Shown: piece by piece, positions 9,616 through 18,402 of the stretch
Layout of the letters: each line of letters starts with the position of its first letter
How positions within the stretch are numbered: the stretch's first letter is position 1
NCBI GenBank assembly: GCA_036940085.1
Contig: JALLBK010000035.1
Location: 1 to 35,285, forward strand
Direction: 5' to 3'
Length of the DNA: 35,285 nucleotides
Origin: Discostella pseudostelligera
Taxonomy: Eukaryota > Bacillariophyta > Thalassiosirophyceae > Thalassiosirales > Thalassiosiraceae
Program-made: the position numbers and the translations under genes
The notes under the pieces: model-generated
Seen by the model: the letters and a program-made list of their open reading frames with translations, nothing else
Told to the model about the DNA's origin: nothing
The model's database searches: none

Positions 9616-10524
9616 ATGGATATTCATGATTCGGACATCGACGCATGGAGACGAGTTCATCGTCAGCTTACTATGTCACTCATTCAATCTCGTGATAACA
9701 TCGCCGCGGAACTCACCCAGAGGAGATATCTACTGGAAGAGATGAATCGATGCAAGGCGCTGAATAATAATATGCTACAGAAGTCACCCACGCCTGGAAA
9801 TACCAGTAGTAGCAGCACCAAGCCAAAGAAAGCTGCCCCTGTATCGAAAAAGGAAAAGGCCAAGGTAGCAGCTCCAGCCCCAAAGCCAAAAAAGTCAAAA
9901 CCACCCACTACACCCACAGCCACGGTGGGCGACTACATTAAAGTGGTAGAGAATATGTCACCAGCCATGAAAGATTTGTCGAAAATCGTAGCCCCCAAAG
10001 CGAAACCCCCCAAAGTGAAGGCGAAACAGGCAAAGAAAGATACCAAAGCGAAGGAATCTGATACCGTCGCCGGTACTGCTGCTGCTGCTGCTGCTGATAC
10101 TGCTAATACTACCACTACTACTACTCCCTCTAGTAGTTCGTTGCCACCCAGTACCATGAATACCGGAAATGCCATGGCCGCATCTTCCTCTCAGAGCTAC
10201 AATGAACAACAATCCAATATTACAATGAATGTTAGCGCCGATGTCATCAGTGGGGGAGAATTACTAATGTCCAATTTACGATTTGCCGGAATGGCAGCAT
10301 CCGCTGCTGCTCAACCAATGGGGCAAGTATTTTATCCCCCCGGAGCGGCGGCGGCAGCAGCAGCACAGTATGGGTTGTATGGAGACATGACTTCGCTGGG
10401 GAGGACGGGGTTGGGGATAGCCACGCCAGAACAAATGGGGCTGGCATTTCATTTAATCCAGCATATGAATCAGAGTAACAACAATAATGCAGCCAACAAT
10501 GATGGAGAAGGGAATAATATCTAA
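9616..10524 (+). CDS. Hypothetical Lys-rich, low-complexity protein
   Basis: I do not recognise the family. The 302-aa product has an N-terminal segment of about 50 residues with coiled-coil character (DAWRRVHRQLTMSLI, then AAELTQRRYLLEEMNR). A strongly basic region follows at about 70-145, rich in Lys/Pro/Ala (KKAAPVSKKEKAK, KAKPPKVKAKQAKK). Then come Ala, Thr and Ser homopolymeric stretches and a hydrophobic, Met/Ala/Gly-rich tail (MGLAFHLIQHMNQ) ending in Asn/Gly. The basic tract suggests nucleic-acid or chromatin binding and a nuclear location; this is inference. The E2F-like triple array upstream suggests cell-cycle regulation. It converges on the Elongin-B-like gene with a gap of about 157 bp. 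Confidence 0.6.
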   Translation: MDIHDSDIDAWRRVHRQLTMSLIQSRDNIAAELTQRRYLLEEMNRCKALNNNMLQKSPTPGNTSSSSTKPKKAAPVSKKEKAKVAAPAPKPKKSKPPTTPTATVGDYIKVVENMSPAMKDLSKIVAPKAKPPKVKAKQAKKDTKAKESDTVAGTAAAAAADTANTTTTTTPSSSSLPPSTMNTGNAMAASSSQSYNEQQSNITMNVSADVISGGELLMSNLRFAGMAASAAAQPMGQVFYPPGAAAAAAAQYGLYGDMTSLGRTGLGIATPEQMGLAFHLIQHMNQSNNNNAANNDGEGNNI

Positions 10525-10681
10525 TATCCGCGATGGACAAGGGCGTACGGATTGGACAGCCATCAAAAGTTTTCCGTATGTTCTGTTGCACATGGTAAAT
10601 CCGATAACTCTCATTAGCATTACAAGCGAAAGCAGTTATGGATAACGAAATTCTCCACGACAGTAGGATATTTGGCATTGA

Positions 10682-11246
10682 TTACGGTTTGACAACCTCA
10701 ATTTCTTCCCACTCATCATCCTCATCTGGAACTGGCGAGTCCACCCCATTTTCCCATGACTTTGCAAAAGTAACGTACAGCACAGCATCATTCTTAACAT
10801 CGTGGTCCGACAGTGTTGCTGTATTGGGAATTGGTCCCTTATGTGTAGATTTTTCGCTCAGGACATCGTCGTCGTATTTGTCCTTCGCAGTTATTGACGT
10901 GGGTGTTGCAATGTACAACCTCATGTGTTGTGGACTAATAACATTACTTCCCCCCATTGCTTGTACAATTTCGGATTTGATCTGAGCAAAGGTATCAGAG
11001 GGTGAGGTGTGGATAAAGAAAGTTTGATTCCTTCGTTTGACACGAACGTAGCTATCGGCGTCGATAGTTTTGATATATTCATGTCCAAGGGTGAAATCGG
11101 GTAGTAATTAGAAATCCATCCAGCAAATAGAGAGTGATACGATACAACACGTGTTAGTATGTTAGAAAAAGCAGCCTCTTCAGGTGAAATTTAGAATTGT
11201 CAAATAAGAGCCGGATCACTTACTCTTCTCTTGCGGGGACGCTCAT
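10682..11246 (-). CDS. Elongin-B-like ubiquitin-fold protein
   Basis: The gene was rebuilt from two exons, 11246-11224 and 11051-10682, giving 130 aa. Exon 1 encodes MSVPAREE and ends at a GTAAGT donor. The acceptor GATAG completes a GAC codon and opens DYVRVKRRNQTFFIHT. The body is ubiquitin-like: a beta hairpin, then SDTFAQIKSEIVQAM as the helix, QHMRLYI, an insertion, and NDAVLYVTFAKSW. It ends in an acidic tail DEDDEWEEIEVVKP, comparable to Elongin B's 'dtFE.L.IEPF' end; animal Elongin B is about 118 aa. Elongin B pairs with Elongin C in Cullin-2/5 ubiquitin ligases and in elongin complexes. The ubiquitin fold is fairly clear, but the Elongin B assignment rests on pattern memory and could be another ubiquitin-like protein. 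It is divergent from the PAC3 gene. Confidence 0.62.
11052..11223 (-). other. Intron in the Elongin-B-like gene
   Basis: A 172-nt intron with donor GTAAGT at 11223 and acceptor GATAG ending at 11052. The ubiquitin-like frame has an in-frame stop upstream and no local ATG, so a splice is needed. The phase fits exactly (GA + C). Confidence 0.75.
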
Positions 11247-11638
11247 CTTGCGGTCTTGGGTATGAGTTAGAGTTCCAGACGGCGACCCCGAATCTTGACC
11301 TCAAATAATTATTTGCGACGGATTTTTCGTACTGAACTCGAGGTATTGAGGCGGCGACGGTGCTACAGCTGCGGGTTGTGGGTCAGTATGATCGTTATCG
11401 ATATCGAGAGAGCGATAGCGATGGATGTTGTACTTATGCTGTCGAGCGAGATGGTGCTTTTACTACGGCGGCGGGCAGCGGCAGCGGGTGGCCTGCGGGC
11501 GGTGGCAGCGGAAATGATGTGCCGAAAATGGAAAATGGCGGGCAGTAAAGTGCAGCAAAATAATGGCGGGAAGAAGAGTGCCGAAAATGGCGGGAAAGCA
11601 GCCGAGAGAGAGGGACACAGATCACAGATACACCGACC
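11247..11638. other. Divergent promoter region between the Elongin-B-like and PAC3 genes
   Basis: No supported gene is present; the open frames lack domains and overlap one another. The right end holds three TGGCGGG boxes directly upstream of the PAC3 ATG at 11639. Confidence 0.6.
11536..11596 (-). promoter_or_regulatory. Three E2F-like TGGCGGG boxes upstream of PAC3
   Basis: TGGCGGGCA (11536-11544), TGGCGGGAA (11564-11572) and TGGCGGGAA (11588-11596) lie 43-103 bp upstream of the PAC3 start codon. Spacing is 28 and 24 bp. The word GTGCCGAAAATGG also occurs twice (11519 and 11579). They run in the opposite orientation to the arrays at 2911 and 9360. Confidence 0.55.
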
Positions 11639-12286
11639 ATGAATGCCGACGCAGCGCAAGAGCTCTCCGAGACATTGGAGAAAGACTGTAGACTAGCCGA
11701 CAAGCAATCGTCTCCATCATATTATCGTCCGAAGGCATCATCGCTCCCAACTTCGCTTACTCGAACGATCCAGCTGGTGTGCGGCGACAACGACGACGAG
11801 GTCGCCCCCACTACAATAGTACTTCAACTGTTTTCAGATCGAATATTCCTTTCCATAACCCAGCTGTCTGGTAAAATGGGATCGCTCTTCTTGTGCAACG
11901 TCGAGGAAAGCATCATTGACAACTCCACAACCTATCATATAACCACGTTGCTCGGGACCGGTGTCGCAGGTGGAAATAATAGCAACATCGCACACCAAGA
12001 AGTAGCACTGCGTGAGGTGTATGTTCGCAGATTAGCCGAGTGCATTGGATCGCACGCACGTAAAATGGCTGGTTTGGGAGAAGGGTCAATTCTGGGCGGA
12101 TCCGAGACTGGGGCGAGGCCGATTCCTCCCTTAGTAGTGGGCTTGGGATTGCGTCCGAATAAAAGTGGGAAGAGTGTGAGCATCGAAAGCTTCAATGCTA
12201 TTGTGGATGCGGCGATGGGATTATATGAAGAGGGGTGGAGGGTTTGTCATTCTGGTAGCATGGTTGGGATGGAAGGACCTGATTGA
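11639..12286 (+). CDS. Proteasome assembly chaperone 3 (PAC3/PSMG3) family protein
   Basis: The 215-aa product matches the PAC3 fold. TIVLQLFSDRIFLSITQLSGKMGSLF corresponds to the strand pair and the TQ.GKMG motif of human PSMG3. Then follow TTLLGTG, ALREVYVRRLAECI (the central helix), PLVVGLGLR and a C-terminal helix (ESFNAIVDAAMGLYEEGW). PAC3 pairs with PAC4 and guides assembly of the alpha ring of the 20S proteasome in the cytosol. Human PSMG3 is 122 aa; this one is longer because of a polar N-terminal extension of about 40 residues and a Gly-rich insertion at about 150-165. The CDS follows three E2F-like boxes and converges on ERCC1. Confidence 0.75.
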   Translation: MNADAAQELSETLEKDCRLADKQSSPSYYRPKASSLPTSLTRTIQLVCGDNDDEVAPTTIVLQLFSDRIFLSITQLSGKMGSLFLCNVEESIIDNSTTYHITTLLGTGVAGGNNSNIAHQEVALREVYVRRLAECIGSHARKMAGLGEGSILGGSETGARPIPPLVVGLGLRPNKSGKSVSIESFNAIVDAAMGLYEEGWRVCHSGSMVGMEGPD

Positions 12287-12439
12287 CAACCTTCTCTTCA
12301 CAGTACTAACAAAATGAATCACTGGGCACTATTTTTATAGCAGGTGGAACATACACTCTCTCGCCCTCGAGGCGTAGTATTATTCATTAACTTTAATGAA
12401 TAATACAATTTAGTGTACATTAGCACTTCAGACAGTGAC

Positions 12440-13672
12440 TCATTTCTTTGCTGCATTCTTGCCAACTGCAAATTTACTATCCGCGCTTGACGACTTCTTA
12501 TCTCGAGCGACTCCTTGATCGTCGTCCTCATCTTCGTCTTCATCCACTTTCTCACTTTTCTTCTCCTTCTTCTTCTTTGCATTGTCTTTCGAAAAGGGTC
12601 TGTGGAATGCCTCGTACAGTCGACGGACCTTCTTTGGGCCGATTCCAGGACAAACTCCCAACTCGTCAACACTGGCATTAACCAAATTCCGAAAGCATCC
12701 AAATTGAGTCAGCAATTGACTAGCATCTGACTTGTTGACACTCGGTATACTACCTAGTGCTCGTATAACCTTCTCGATGTGCGTCTTTGGTTCATGCTTC
12801 CCTATAACGGGGGTTGGATCTTTCCCATCAAATGCTCGAACAGTCTCAAGGTACCTAGCTGCTTCTTCCTCGCTCCAGGCCAAAATGAGTGTAAAATTAT
12901 TTTGAACGCATAAATCATTCAGAAACAGGATGGGGGAAGCATTATCTTCAACATCAACCAGGCAAAGTAGCATACGATATTCAAAATCTGATTTCAGTTC
13001 CGCAATACGGCGATGGATGTAAGTTGGATGGAGGTTGTGATACCGAAGCGAGAGGAAAAGTGCGCATCGAGTCGCTGCCATGATGTAGTCCGGGACCAAT
13101 TCAGAAAATTTGTACGGTACATTACGAATGTGTTCGATGATAGGATTGCCTCGTTGTCGTGTAGATATATGCAAAATATGTGATTGTAGCATTGCTTGGT
13201 TTTCACGTGGAGTGACGCCATTGTTCGCGATGGTATCGTTGTGGGTGTCCGATGCCGATGCAATACTCCGATCAAACGCAAGCTGTTGGGCTTGTTCTTC
13301 ACCAACAAGTGCATTATCATTGGGATCTGTATTACCAAATGCTTGACTAAATGTTGTGAATTCGTTTACCGGTGGCGGCGAGATATGCATTTGTATTGGT
13401 TGATGATTGTGTTCGTCAGCAGATTTTTTTGCCTTTTTATATGGATTGATTGTACCCCCATGCGCCTTGGCGATGCCTAGTGTCGATGATGACTTTGATA
13501 ATGCGGCAGCGGCAGTGACCGATGGCGTGGAATTCTTCTTAGCGTATGGATTCAACATCTTCGATGTGGCTCTTTTGAATGTGGTGAATGCGTCTGATGA
13601 TACGTTCGTCAATGCGGAGATCCGCGCCTTGCTGTGCCTGCGGTAGGGTTCGAGAAAATCATGGCCTTGCAC
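12440..13672 (-). CDS. ERCC1: DNA repair endonuclease subunit ERCC1/Rad10
   Basis: The 410-aa protein has the Rad10 central domain at about 175-285 (GNPIIEHIRNVPYKFSE, DYIMAATRCALFLSLRYH, LHPTYIHRRI, NNFTLILAWSEEEAARYLET). A tandem helix-hairpin-helix region follows at about 300-362 (LGSIPSVNKSDASQLLTQFG, VCPGIGPKKVRRLYEAFHRPF). ERCC1 is the non-catalytic partner of XPF/Rad1; together they cut 5' of bulky lesions in nucleotide excision repair and act in crosslink repair. The N-terminal 170 residues are disordered and hold two similar NPY-Lys motifs (LNPYAKK at 40-46, INPYKKAKK at 75-83). The C-terminus is Lys/Asp/Glu-rich. Two E2F-like boxes lie 140-185 bp upstream of the ATG, which fits S-phase or damage-linked expression. 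Confidence 0.93.
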   Translation of the reverse strand: MQGHDFLEPYRRHSKARISALTNVSSDAFTTFKRATSKMLNPYAKKNSTPSVTAAAALSKSSSTLGIAKAHGGTINPYKKAKKSADEHNHQPIQMHISPPPVNEFTTFSQAFGNTDPNDNALVGEEQAQQLAFDRSIASASDTHNDTIANNGVTPRENQAMLQSHILHISTRQRGNPIIEHIRNVPYKFSELVPDYIMAATRCALFLSLRYHNLHPTYIHRRIAELKSDFEYRMLLCLVDVEDNASPILFLNDLCVQNNFTLILAWSEEEAARYLETVRAFDGKDPTPVIGKHEPKTHIEKVIRALGSIPSVNKSDASQLLTQFGCFRNLVNASVDELGVCPGIGPKKVRRLYEAFHRPFSKDNAKKKKEKKSEKVDEDEDEDDDQGVARDKKSSSADSKFAVGKNAAKK

Positions 13673-13807
13673 CTGAGGAACAAGAAGAAAGTTGCTGCGG
13701 ATATCGATACAAGGTGGTTTCGGATGCGGGGTATGGAGAGGGAGATAGGAGTAGTACTACGATGGATATGGAGGCATCGCATCATTGTCATCGTCGGCGC
13801 GGGGGCG

Positions 13808-13856
13808 AAAGATTTGGCGGGAACACCGCAGCCGTAGAACAAAGATTTGGCGGGAA
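13808..13856 (-). promoter_or_regulatory. Duplicated 16-mer with E2F-like core, upstream of ERCC1
   Basis: AAAGATTTGGCGGGAA occurs exactly at 13808-13823 and 13841-13856, 33 bp apart. TTGGCGGGAA is a textbook-like E2F/DP half. It lies 136-184 bp upstream of the ERCC1 start codon. Confidence 0.6.
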
Positions 13857-13875
13857 GGGATACGGAGGTGTCCCG

Positions 13876-13894
13876 ACGCCTGACAGACGAAAGA
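13876..13894 (+). promoter_or_regulatory. Motif shared with the SKI8/CWF19 promoter
   Basis: ACGCCTGACAGACGAAAGA here differs by one base from 26116-26134. Both copies are intergenic, in divergent promoters. The role is unknown. Confidence 0.4.
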
Positions 13895-14123
13895 AGATCA
13901 ACTGAAGGACAACCTTCATGGCTGTAGATTAATGGTTCGCCAAGAGAGCTAAAATAGTTCCAAATTTCTCTAAAGTAACATAACTGTAAGAAAGTTCCCG
14001 CTCAAAATTGCTCAAGGCGACATTCTCGACATGCCCAAGATAAGAGAAGTACACAATTTCCAACTTCTCTCCACCCATTTCACCATCCATCGTCGTCATC
14101 ATCATCAAACTAACACCAATACC

Positions 14124-15845
14124 ATGGCGGAAGCAGCTGAAAGTAGCAGTAAAATGATCGGTTCCCTTCCTACCTACAAGCTCGGTGATGAGGGTAAACC
14201 GAATCACTTCAATGCATCCACGTCTCGGGAAGCCGCTGCTGTCGAGGCCAAGTCTCTCGAGGTAGGAGACGCTGCGTTCATCAAACGCTCCGATCTCAAA
14301 TGGACATATGCGATTGTAACCGAGAAAATCGTGGGTGACTCCTTATCGTTGAGATTCGAAGTGGACAATGAACACAACCGCAAGAGTTTCCCAGAGGCTC
14401 AATGGGGAAAGTACATCCGTGTCATTCATGTGGAAGAGAGTGAGTTGGCCAAGTTGCAAGAGGAGGCCGACAAAATGAACAAAGTTGAGGATATGGCAAA
14501 GGGTGAAGAAGATGAAATCAAAACGTACTACTCCGCCAAAACTAATGCCACTTCTTACAGCAAAACTGGATCGTGGTTTAGCGGGCTCTTAACCCGCAAA
14601 TCTGAGGCGCCTCCGGCCCCTACTGCCGCCGCCGCCGCCGTGGAGGAGCAAGTCGCTACTGTCGACAAAGCAGAATCAGAGGCGGCACCTGCTGTGGAGA
14701 CCACTGTTGAGAAGGCTGTTAAACAGGAGGCTTCTGTTGCGAAGACTGCTGTGGAGGAGGTCGCTGTCGGGAAGGCCCCTGTCGAGGAGGCGCCTGTCGA
14801 GGAACCTGTCAAGGAGACCGCTGTCGAGGAGGCCCCTGTCGAGGAACCTGAGAATACAAAGGAGAACTCTAACCCCATGGAAGAACCCAAGGCCGAGCCA
14901 GCCAAGGAGTCATTCTCTCCATTCCGCAACCCTCTCAACATCAAATCCGCCTTGCTGAACAAAATATTCAAGTCAGACAAGACCCCGCCAAAGACTACCG
15001 AGAAGAAGGTCGTAATCGAAAGCGACAAAGCTGACGGCCCTACCTCACCAAAGGGAGAATCTAAGCGAGAATGGTTTGATCCCGATGCATTCGAGGTTGA
15101 TTACGACACAAGCCCTACAGATCTCTTCCAGGCGCTTGAGGCAAGGCAATTCAGCTATGCCGATGAGATGTTCAAACAGGTCTACAAGCAGTTCAACAAG
15201 GACTGCAAGACATGGGTGGTTGCACGTGGGCTTACCCAGAATGCCCAGCTTCGTTTCCGAGCGCTACCTCTTCATGCGGCATTGGTGTTCGGTGCTCCAG
15301 ATGACATGGTGATGAAGATTTTGAACTCATACCCAAATGCTGCGCGTGGCAGAGATGTCAAAGGTCGCTTGCCGATTCATTTGGCTTTCGAGCACAATGC
15401 AAGTGCCGCGGTTGTTGCAGCGATTATTGAGGTTTTCCCCAGAGGCTTCTTCGCCAGCGATAAGAAGGATAAGACACCGCTGGATTACGTCAACGCCAAC
15501 ATGAAGCATGGACCTTTGAAGCGCTTCATTCCACTAATTCTTGCCAACAAAGTTGAGGATGAACGTGCGAAGTGGGAGACCGAGCTTGCGACGGCATTGG
15601 CGGAGCAAAAGGTGGCACTCAGGTCCGACAAGAAATATCTCGAAGACATCATTGCCACTGTGACTCAAGATGTGGAAGCCGCATACGCGTCGAAGATGGA
15701 AATGCTTGATGAGAACTACAAGAAGGAGATGCAACTGCTTAAGAAGAAGCACGACAATGAAACTCAGGCATTGCTTGAAGGATTTGAGGTTAAATTGAAC
15801 TTTGAGCGCAAGTTGCACAAGCTCAAGGGCACTGCTGCGCAGTAG
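14124..15845 (+). CDS. Ankyrin-type repeat protein with C-terminal coiled coil
   Basis: I start at ATG 14124 (MAEAAESSSKM), which follows ACC and sits in a typical leader; an upstream in-frame ATG at 14031 would add 31 His/Arg-rich residues. The product is 573 aa. Residues 30-110 contain a small conserved-looking block (VGDAAFIKRSDLKWTYAIV, then SLSLRFEVDN). Residues about 185-265 are a degenerate repeat of Val/Glu/Ala/Pro (VEEAPVEEPVKETA). A Lys-rich stretch follows. Then come two or three ankyrin-like repeats at about 378-470 (ALPLHAALVFGAPDDMVMK, GRLPIHLAFEHNASAAVV, DKTPLDYVNANM). The end (475-570) is a charged coiled coil (EMLDENYKKEMQLLKKKHD). Ankyrin domains bind proteins; no enzyme motif is visible. 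This layout is common among diatom orphan proteins. Function unknown. Confidence 0.75.
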   Translation: MAEAAESSSKMIGSLPTYKLGDEGKPNHFNASTSREAAAVEAKSLEVGDAAFIKRSDLKWTYAIVTEKIVGDSLSLRFEVDNEHNRKSFPEAQWGKYIRVIHVEESELAKLQEEADKMNKVEDMAKGEEDEIKTYYSAKTNATSYSKTGSWFSGLLTRKSEAPPAPTAAAAAVEEQVATVDKAESEAAPAVETTVEKAVKQEASVAKTAVEEVAVGKAPVEEAPVEEPVKETAVEEAPVEEPENTKENSNPMEEPKAEPAKESFSPFRNPLNIKSALLNKIFKSDKTPPKTTEKKVVIESDKADGPTSPKGESKREWFDPDAFEVDYDTSPTDLFQALEARQFSYADEMFKQVYKQFNKDCKTWVVARGLTQNAQLRFRALPLHAALVFGAPDDMVMKILNSYPNAARGRDVKGRLPIHLAFEHNASAAVVAAIIEVFPRGFFASDKKDKTPLDYVNANMKHGPLKRFIPLILANKVEDERAKWETELATALAEQKVALRSDKKYLEDIIATVTQDVEAAYASKMEMLDENYKKEMQLLKKKHDNETQALLEGFEVKLNFERKLHKLKGTAAQ

Positions 15846-16424
15846 GGTGGATGTTCAAAGAATGTAGATATCACGACGTTCACCGAAACGAGTGTTGTTT
15901 GTATAGCGTGTATGTCAGCGTTGGAACCAAATTAGATTATAGCTGCTCGTGGTCTAACTTGCGTATGTAGAATTAATTATATAGCGCAGCCAATGGTTTA
16001 AGTCATCTGATTTGCAGCTCGCTCGCAAATCGTATCAACCTGCGTGCGTGGTGTTGTTCACGCGGTTTGCTGGCTCCTACAGCTACAGGTAATCCAAGGA
16101 AGCATTTCCGATTACGATGCCAACCGGCGATGATGATGATGATGATCATCAGCACATCTACCAAAGCGATGCAGAAGTTTAATTAAAGTTGAGAAAGTCG
16201 TGGAATATAATGTGATGGTAGAACTTCCACGCAGACGTGTTGTTGGCTTGGTCATGATGGACATGATCAAATAAGTCATTATCCAGCCATCACGTTGTAA
16301 CGCCAGCAGCTCCAAGGTTGTTTTGCAAGATCGGTGCTTGGGTTACTCCAACTGGCCTCATCCGCTACGATAATGATGTTCGAAAATTGGGATGAAGTCT
16401 GCTTATTCATGTATGTTGTTACCA
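15846..16424. other. Convergent intergenic region between the ankyrin and J/U-box genes
   Basis: Both flanks are 3' ends. I see only a GAT microsatellite at about 16130-16145 and no gene. It is long for a convergent gap in this window; most are 90-220 bp. Confidence 0.5.
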
Positions 16425-18402
16425 TCAAGTCACCGGCACAGGAGTTCTCGTCAAACAGACATTCTCCACAGCCTTCGTCTCCATGGGGTGTATCAGATTA
16501 TGCAGTTTCAGACTCATTTCCACGAAGTACTCCAAGGTCTTTTGGAATACTTCACATTTCGACATATCCCTTTCACTTCCCTTTAACGTGAACACCGTCT
16601 TTTGACCCGCCTTGATATGCGAAACTCGCGAATGTCGACGAATTTTCATAAACCATTTATTCCACGCATCAATCTTTTCGGATAGTTTGTATTTGTCAGC
16701 TTCACCATCGAAGGAGGAATAGACCATAAAACCAGCATTGGGTGTGATGGGAACTTCAATGACGAAGGTTAATCGACGATAAGAGAAGGCGCATATGCCC
16801 GTACCATCGAGGGATACAGATAATGTCGATTTGGAGGATATTTCACGAAGATATGAATCGATGAGGACACGACCAGAGACTAAATCTCGACTGGGAGGTG
16901 ATCTAGTCCGTGCTTGGGATTTGGAACGTGGTTTGCCTAACAGTGTGAAAGTGAAGGAAGGGAGCGTGTGCGAGGATTATGTGATTTCCGACATCGAAAA
17001 AGCAGCTGTAACCAAAGATTCAACCACTTCTCTCCACGCCCAAAACAAAGCAAAGCTCACCTGTAACCTTATAAATGGCCCTCTTCAGCTCCTTATCCGG
17101 TCGTATCATTCCCAAACTCAAATATCGGTTCGTAATCGGACTCGAACTCTGCACCCGCAACCATCGTTCAATTGCCTCCCTCTCATACGTATTCCCCTCT
17201 GTATCTTTGACCGGATCTTTCATTATCCGTTTCGTCAAGGGGCAAAAGAATTCTTTGGGCAGGGAGTTACTATTTGACGATCCTCGCATATCCTCTTTGT
17301 ATTTGGCTGATTTTGACGAATATCGCGCTGGTGCGGAAGTAGCCCGTCCTCGACGTTTGTTGTCGCTAGACTCTCGTTCTCGTTCTCTATTATCTCTGGA
17401 ATGATCTCTAGCGTGAGTGGTGGTAGAAGGTCGTCGTTTCTCTTTTGTCCGTCGTTCCCTATCTCCTCCTCCGCCAGTACTTCTGGTTCTGTAGTGCTTA
17501 TCATTATGATTTGGTAGTTCCTCGGATTTACCGCGATGATGGTGTGGTGGTTGTTGTTGCCTCTCTCTACCATCTTTAGCATTGGCATTGCTTGATCTCC
17601 TTTGTCTATCTCTATGTTGTGATTTGGTCTTCATAGCATGAGAGTCACTCTTGTATCCATTCTGCTCTCGTGCCCCCCTACCACGGCTGCTGGCTTCTCT
17701 ATGCTTCGTTGTTGTCGGGTTGTGATGTCCTGATCGACCTCTGCTATCTCTTTGTCCTCCCATATTTTTGTAATAACCTCCACCATTTGTTTTACTATGG
17801 TGTCTTCTCCGTTCGTTCCCCCCGGTGTCTCCCCCACCGTCAATGTCTGGCTCACTTTTTGCACGATGACGTGTATTCTTTGACTTTGGCATTGCATAGC
17901 TATTCCCTGTAGTAGAAGCATGACGTTGCTGTTGTTGTGATGGTGGTTGCTGCTGTGGTGGTTGCGTAGGCATACCCGTCCCCGCCATACCCGCGGCCCC
18001 TCCCCCACCCGTGGAATACCCACTAGGTACAGCACTACTACTTGCACCACCCCCCGCCACACTATTGCTCCTTGAATCTACACCTCCATTTCTTCGCAAA
18101 TATGCCTCTCGTCGTTCATACTCTGCACGTCTTGATGCCATCTTTGTCATGTACAGTCGACGTGACGCAAGATGTAATGGACTTGTTAAAAATTCGTAGG
18201 CATCTTTGACATTGTGAAATTTGTCAGATATGTCGGCAATATCCGTTTCGGATAAGCTTGGTGATAGTTTGTCTGGATGGAGTTGTAGCATTTGCATCCG
18301 ATAGGAGCGCTTGATTTCTGCCTCGGTGGCCGTGGGGGGTATGCCGAGGATGGTGTAGGGATCCATGGTCGGATCGCCGTGTAGGTCGAAGAAGGGTGCC
18401 AT
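16425..18402 (-). CDS. J-domain and U-box protein (putative co-chaperone/E3 ligase) with extra C-terminal domain
   Basis: Two exons, 18402-17061 and 16936-16425, give 617 aa. Residues 14-80 are a J domain (DPYTILGIPPTATEAEIKRSY) with HPD at 42-44, the motif that stimulates Hsp70. Residues about 90-375 are low-complexity, rich in Ser/Arg/Gly/His/Gln. A U-box follows at about 383-448 (FFCPLTKRIMKDPVKDTEGN, REAIERWLRVQSSSPITNR, RPDKELKRAI), the E2-binding fold of ubiquitin ligases. Exon 2 adds about 170 residues. These include LIDSYLREISSKSTLSVSLD, GICAFSYRRLTFVIEVP and FQKTLEYFVEMSLKLHNLI, a pattern that recalls the class I secretion-chaperone (CesT-like) fold. The J plus U-box pairing suggests Hsp70-linked ubiquitination of clients, analogous to CHIP; that is inference. 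Confidence 0.82.
16937..17060 (-). other. Intron in the J/U-box gene
   Basis: A 124-nt intron with donor GTGAGC at 17060 and acceptor CTGTTAG ending at 16937, preceded by a CT-rich tract. The phase fits (G + GC gives Gly) and opens a stop-free exon to 16425. An earlier acceptor at about 17007 would end at a stop after nine residues. Confidence 0.75.

Larger units (their letters stand above)
13673..14123. other. Divergent promoter region between ERCC1 and the ankyrin gene
   Basis: No gene is supported. It contains the exact 16-mer repeat with E2F-like cores (13808-13856) and the shared motif at 13876-13894. A short plus-strand 5' leader with CATCATC repeats precedes the ankyrin ATG. Confidence 0.6.

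Noticed and set aside
14031..14123. An upstream in-frame ATG that would lengthen the ankyrin protein by 31 residues.
   Set aside because: The added residues are His/Arg/Thr-rich leader-like sequence; ATG 14124 has the better context (ACC before ATGG).
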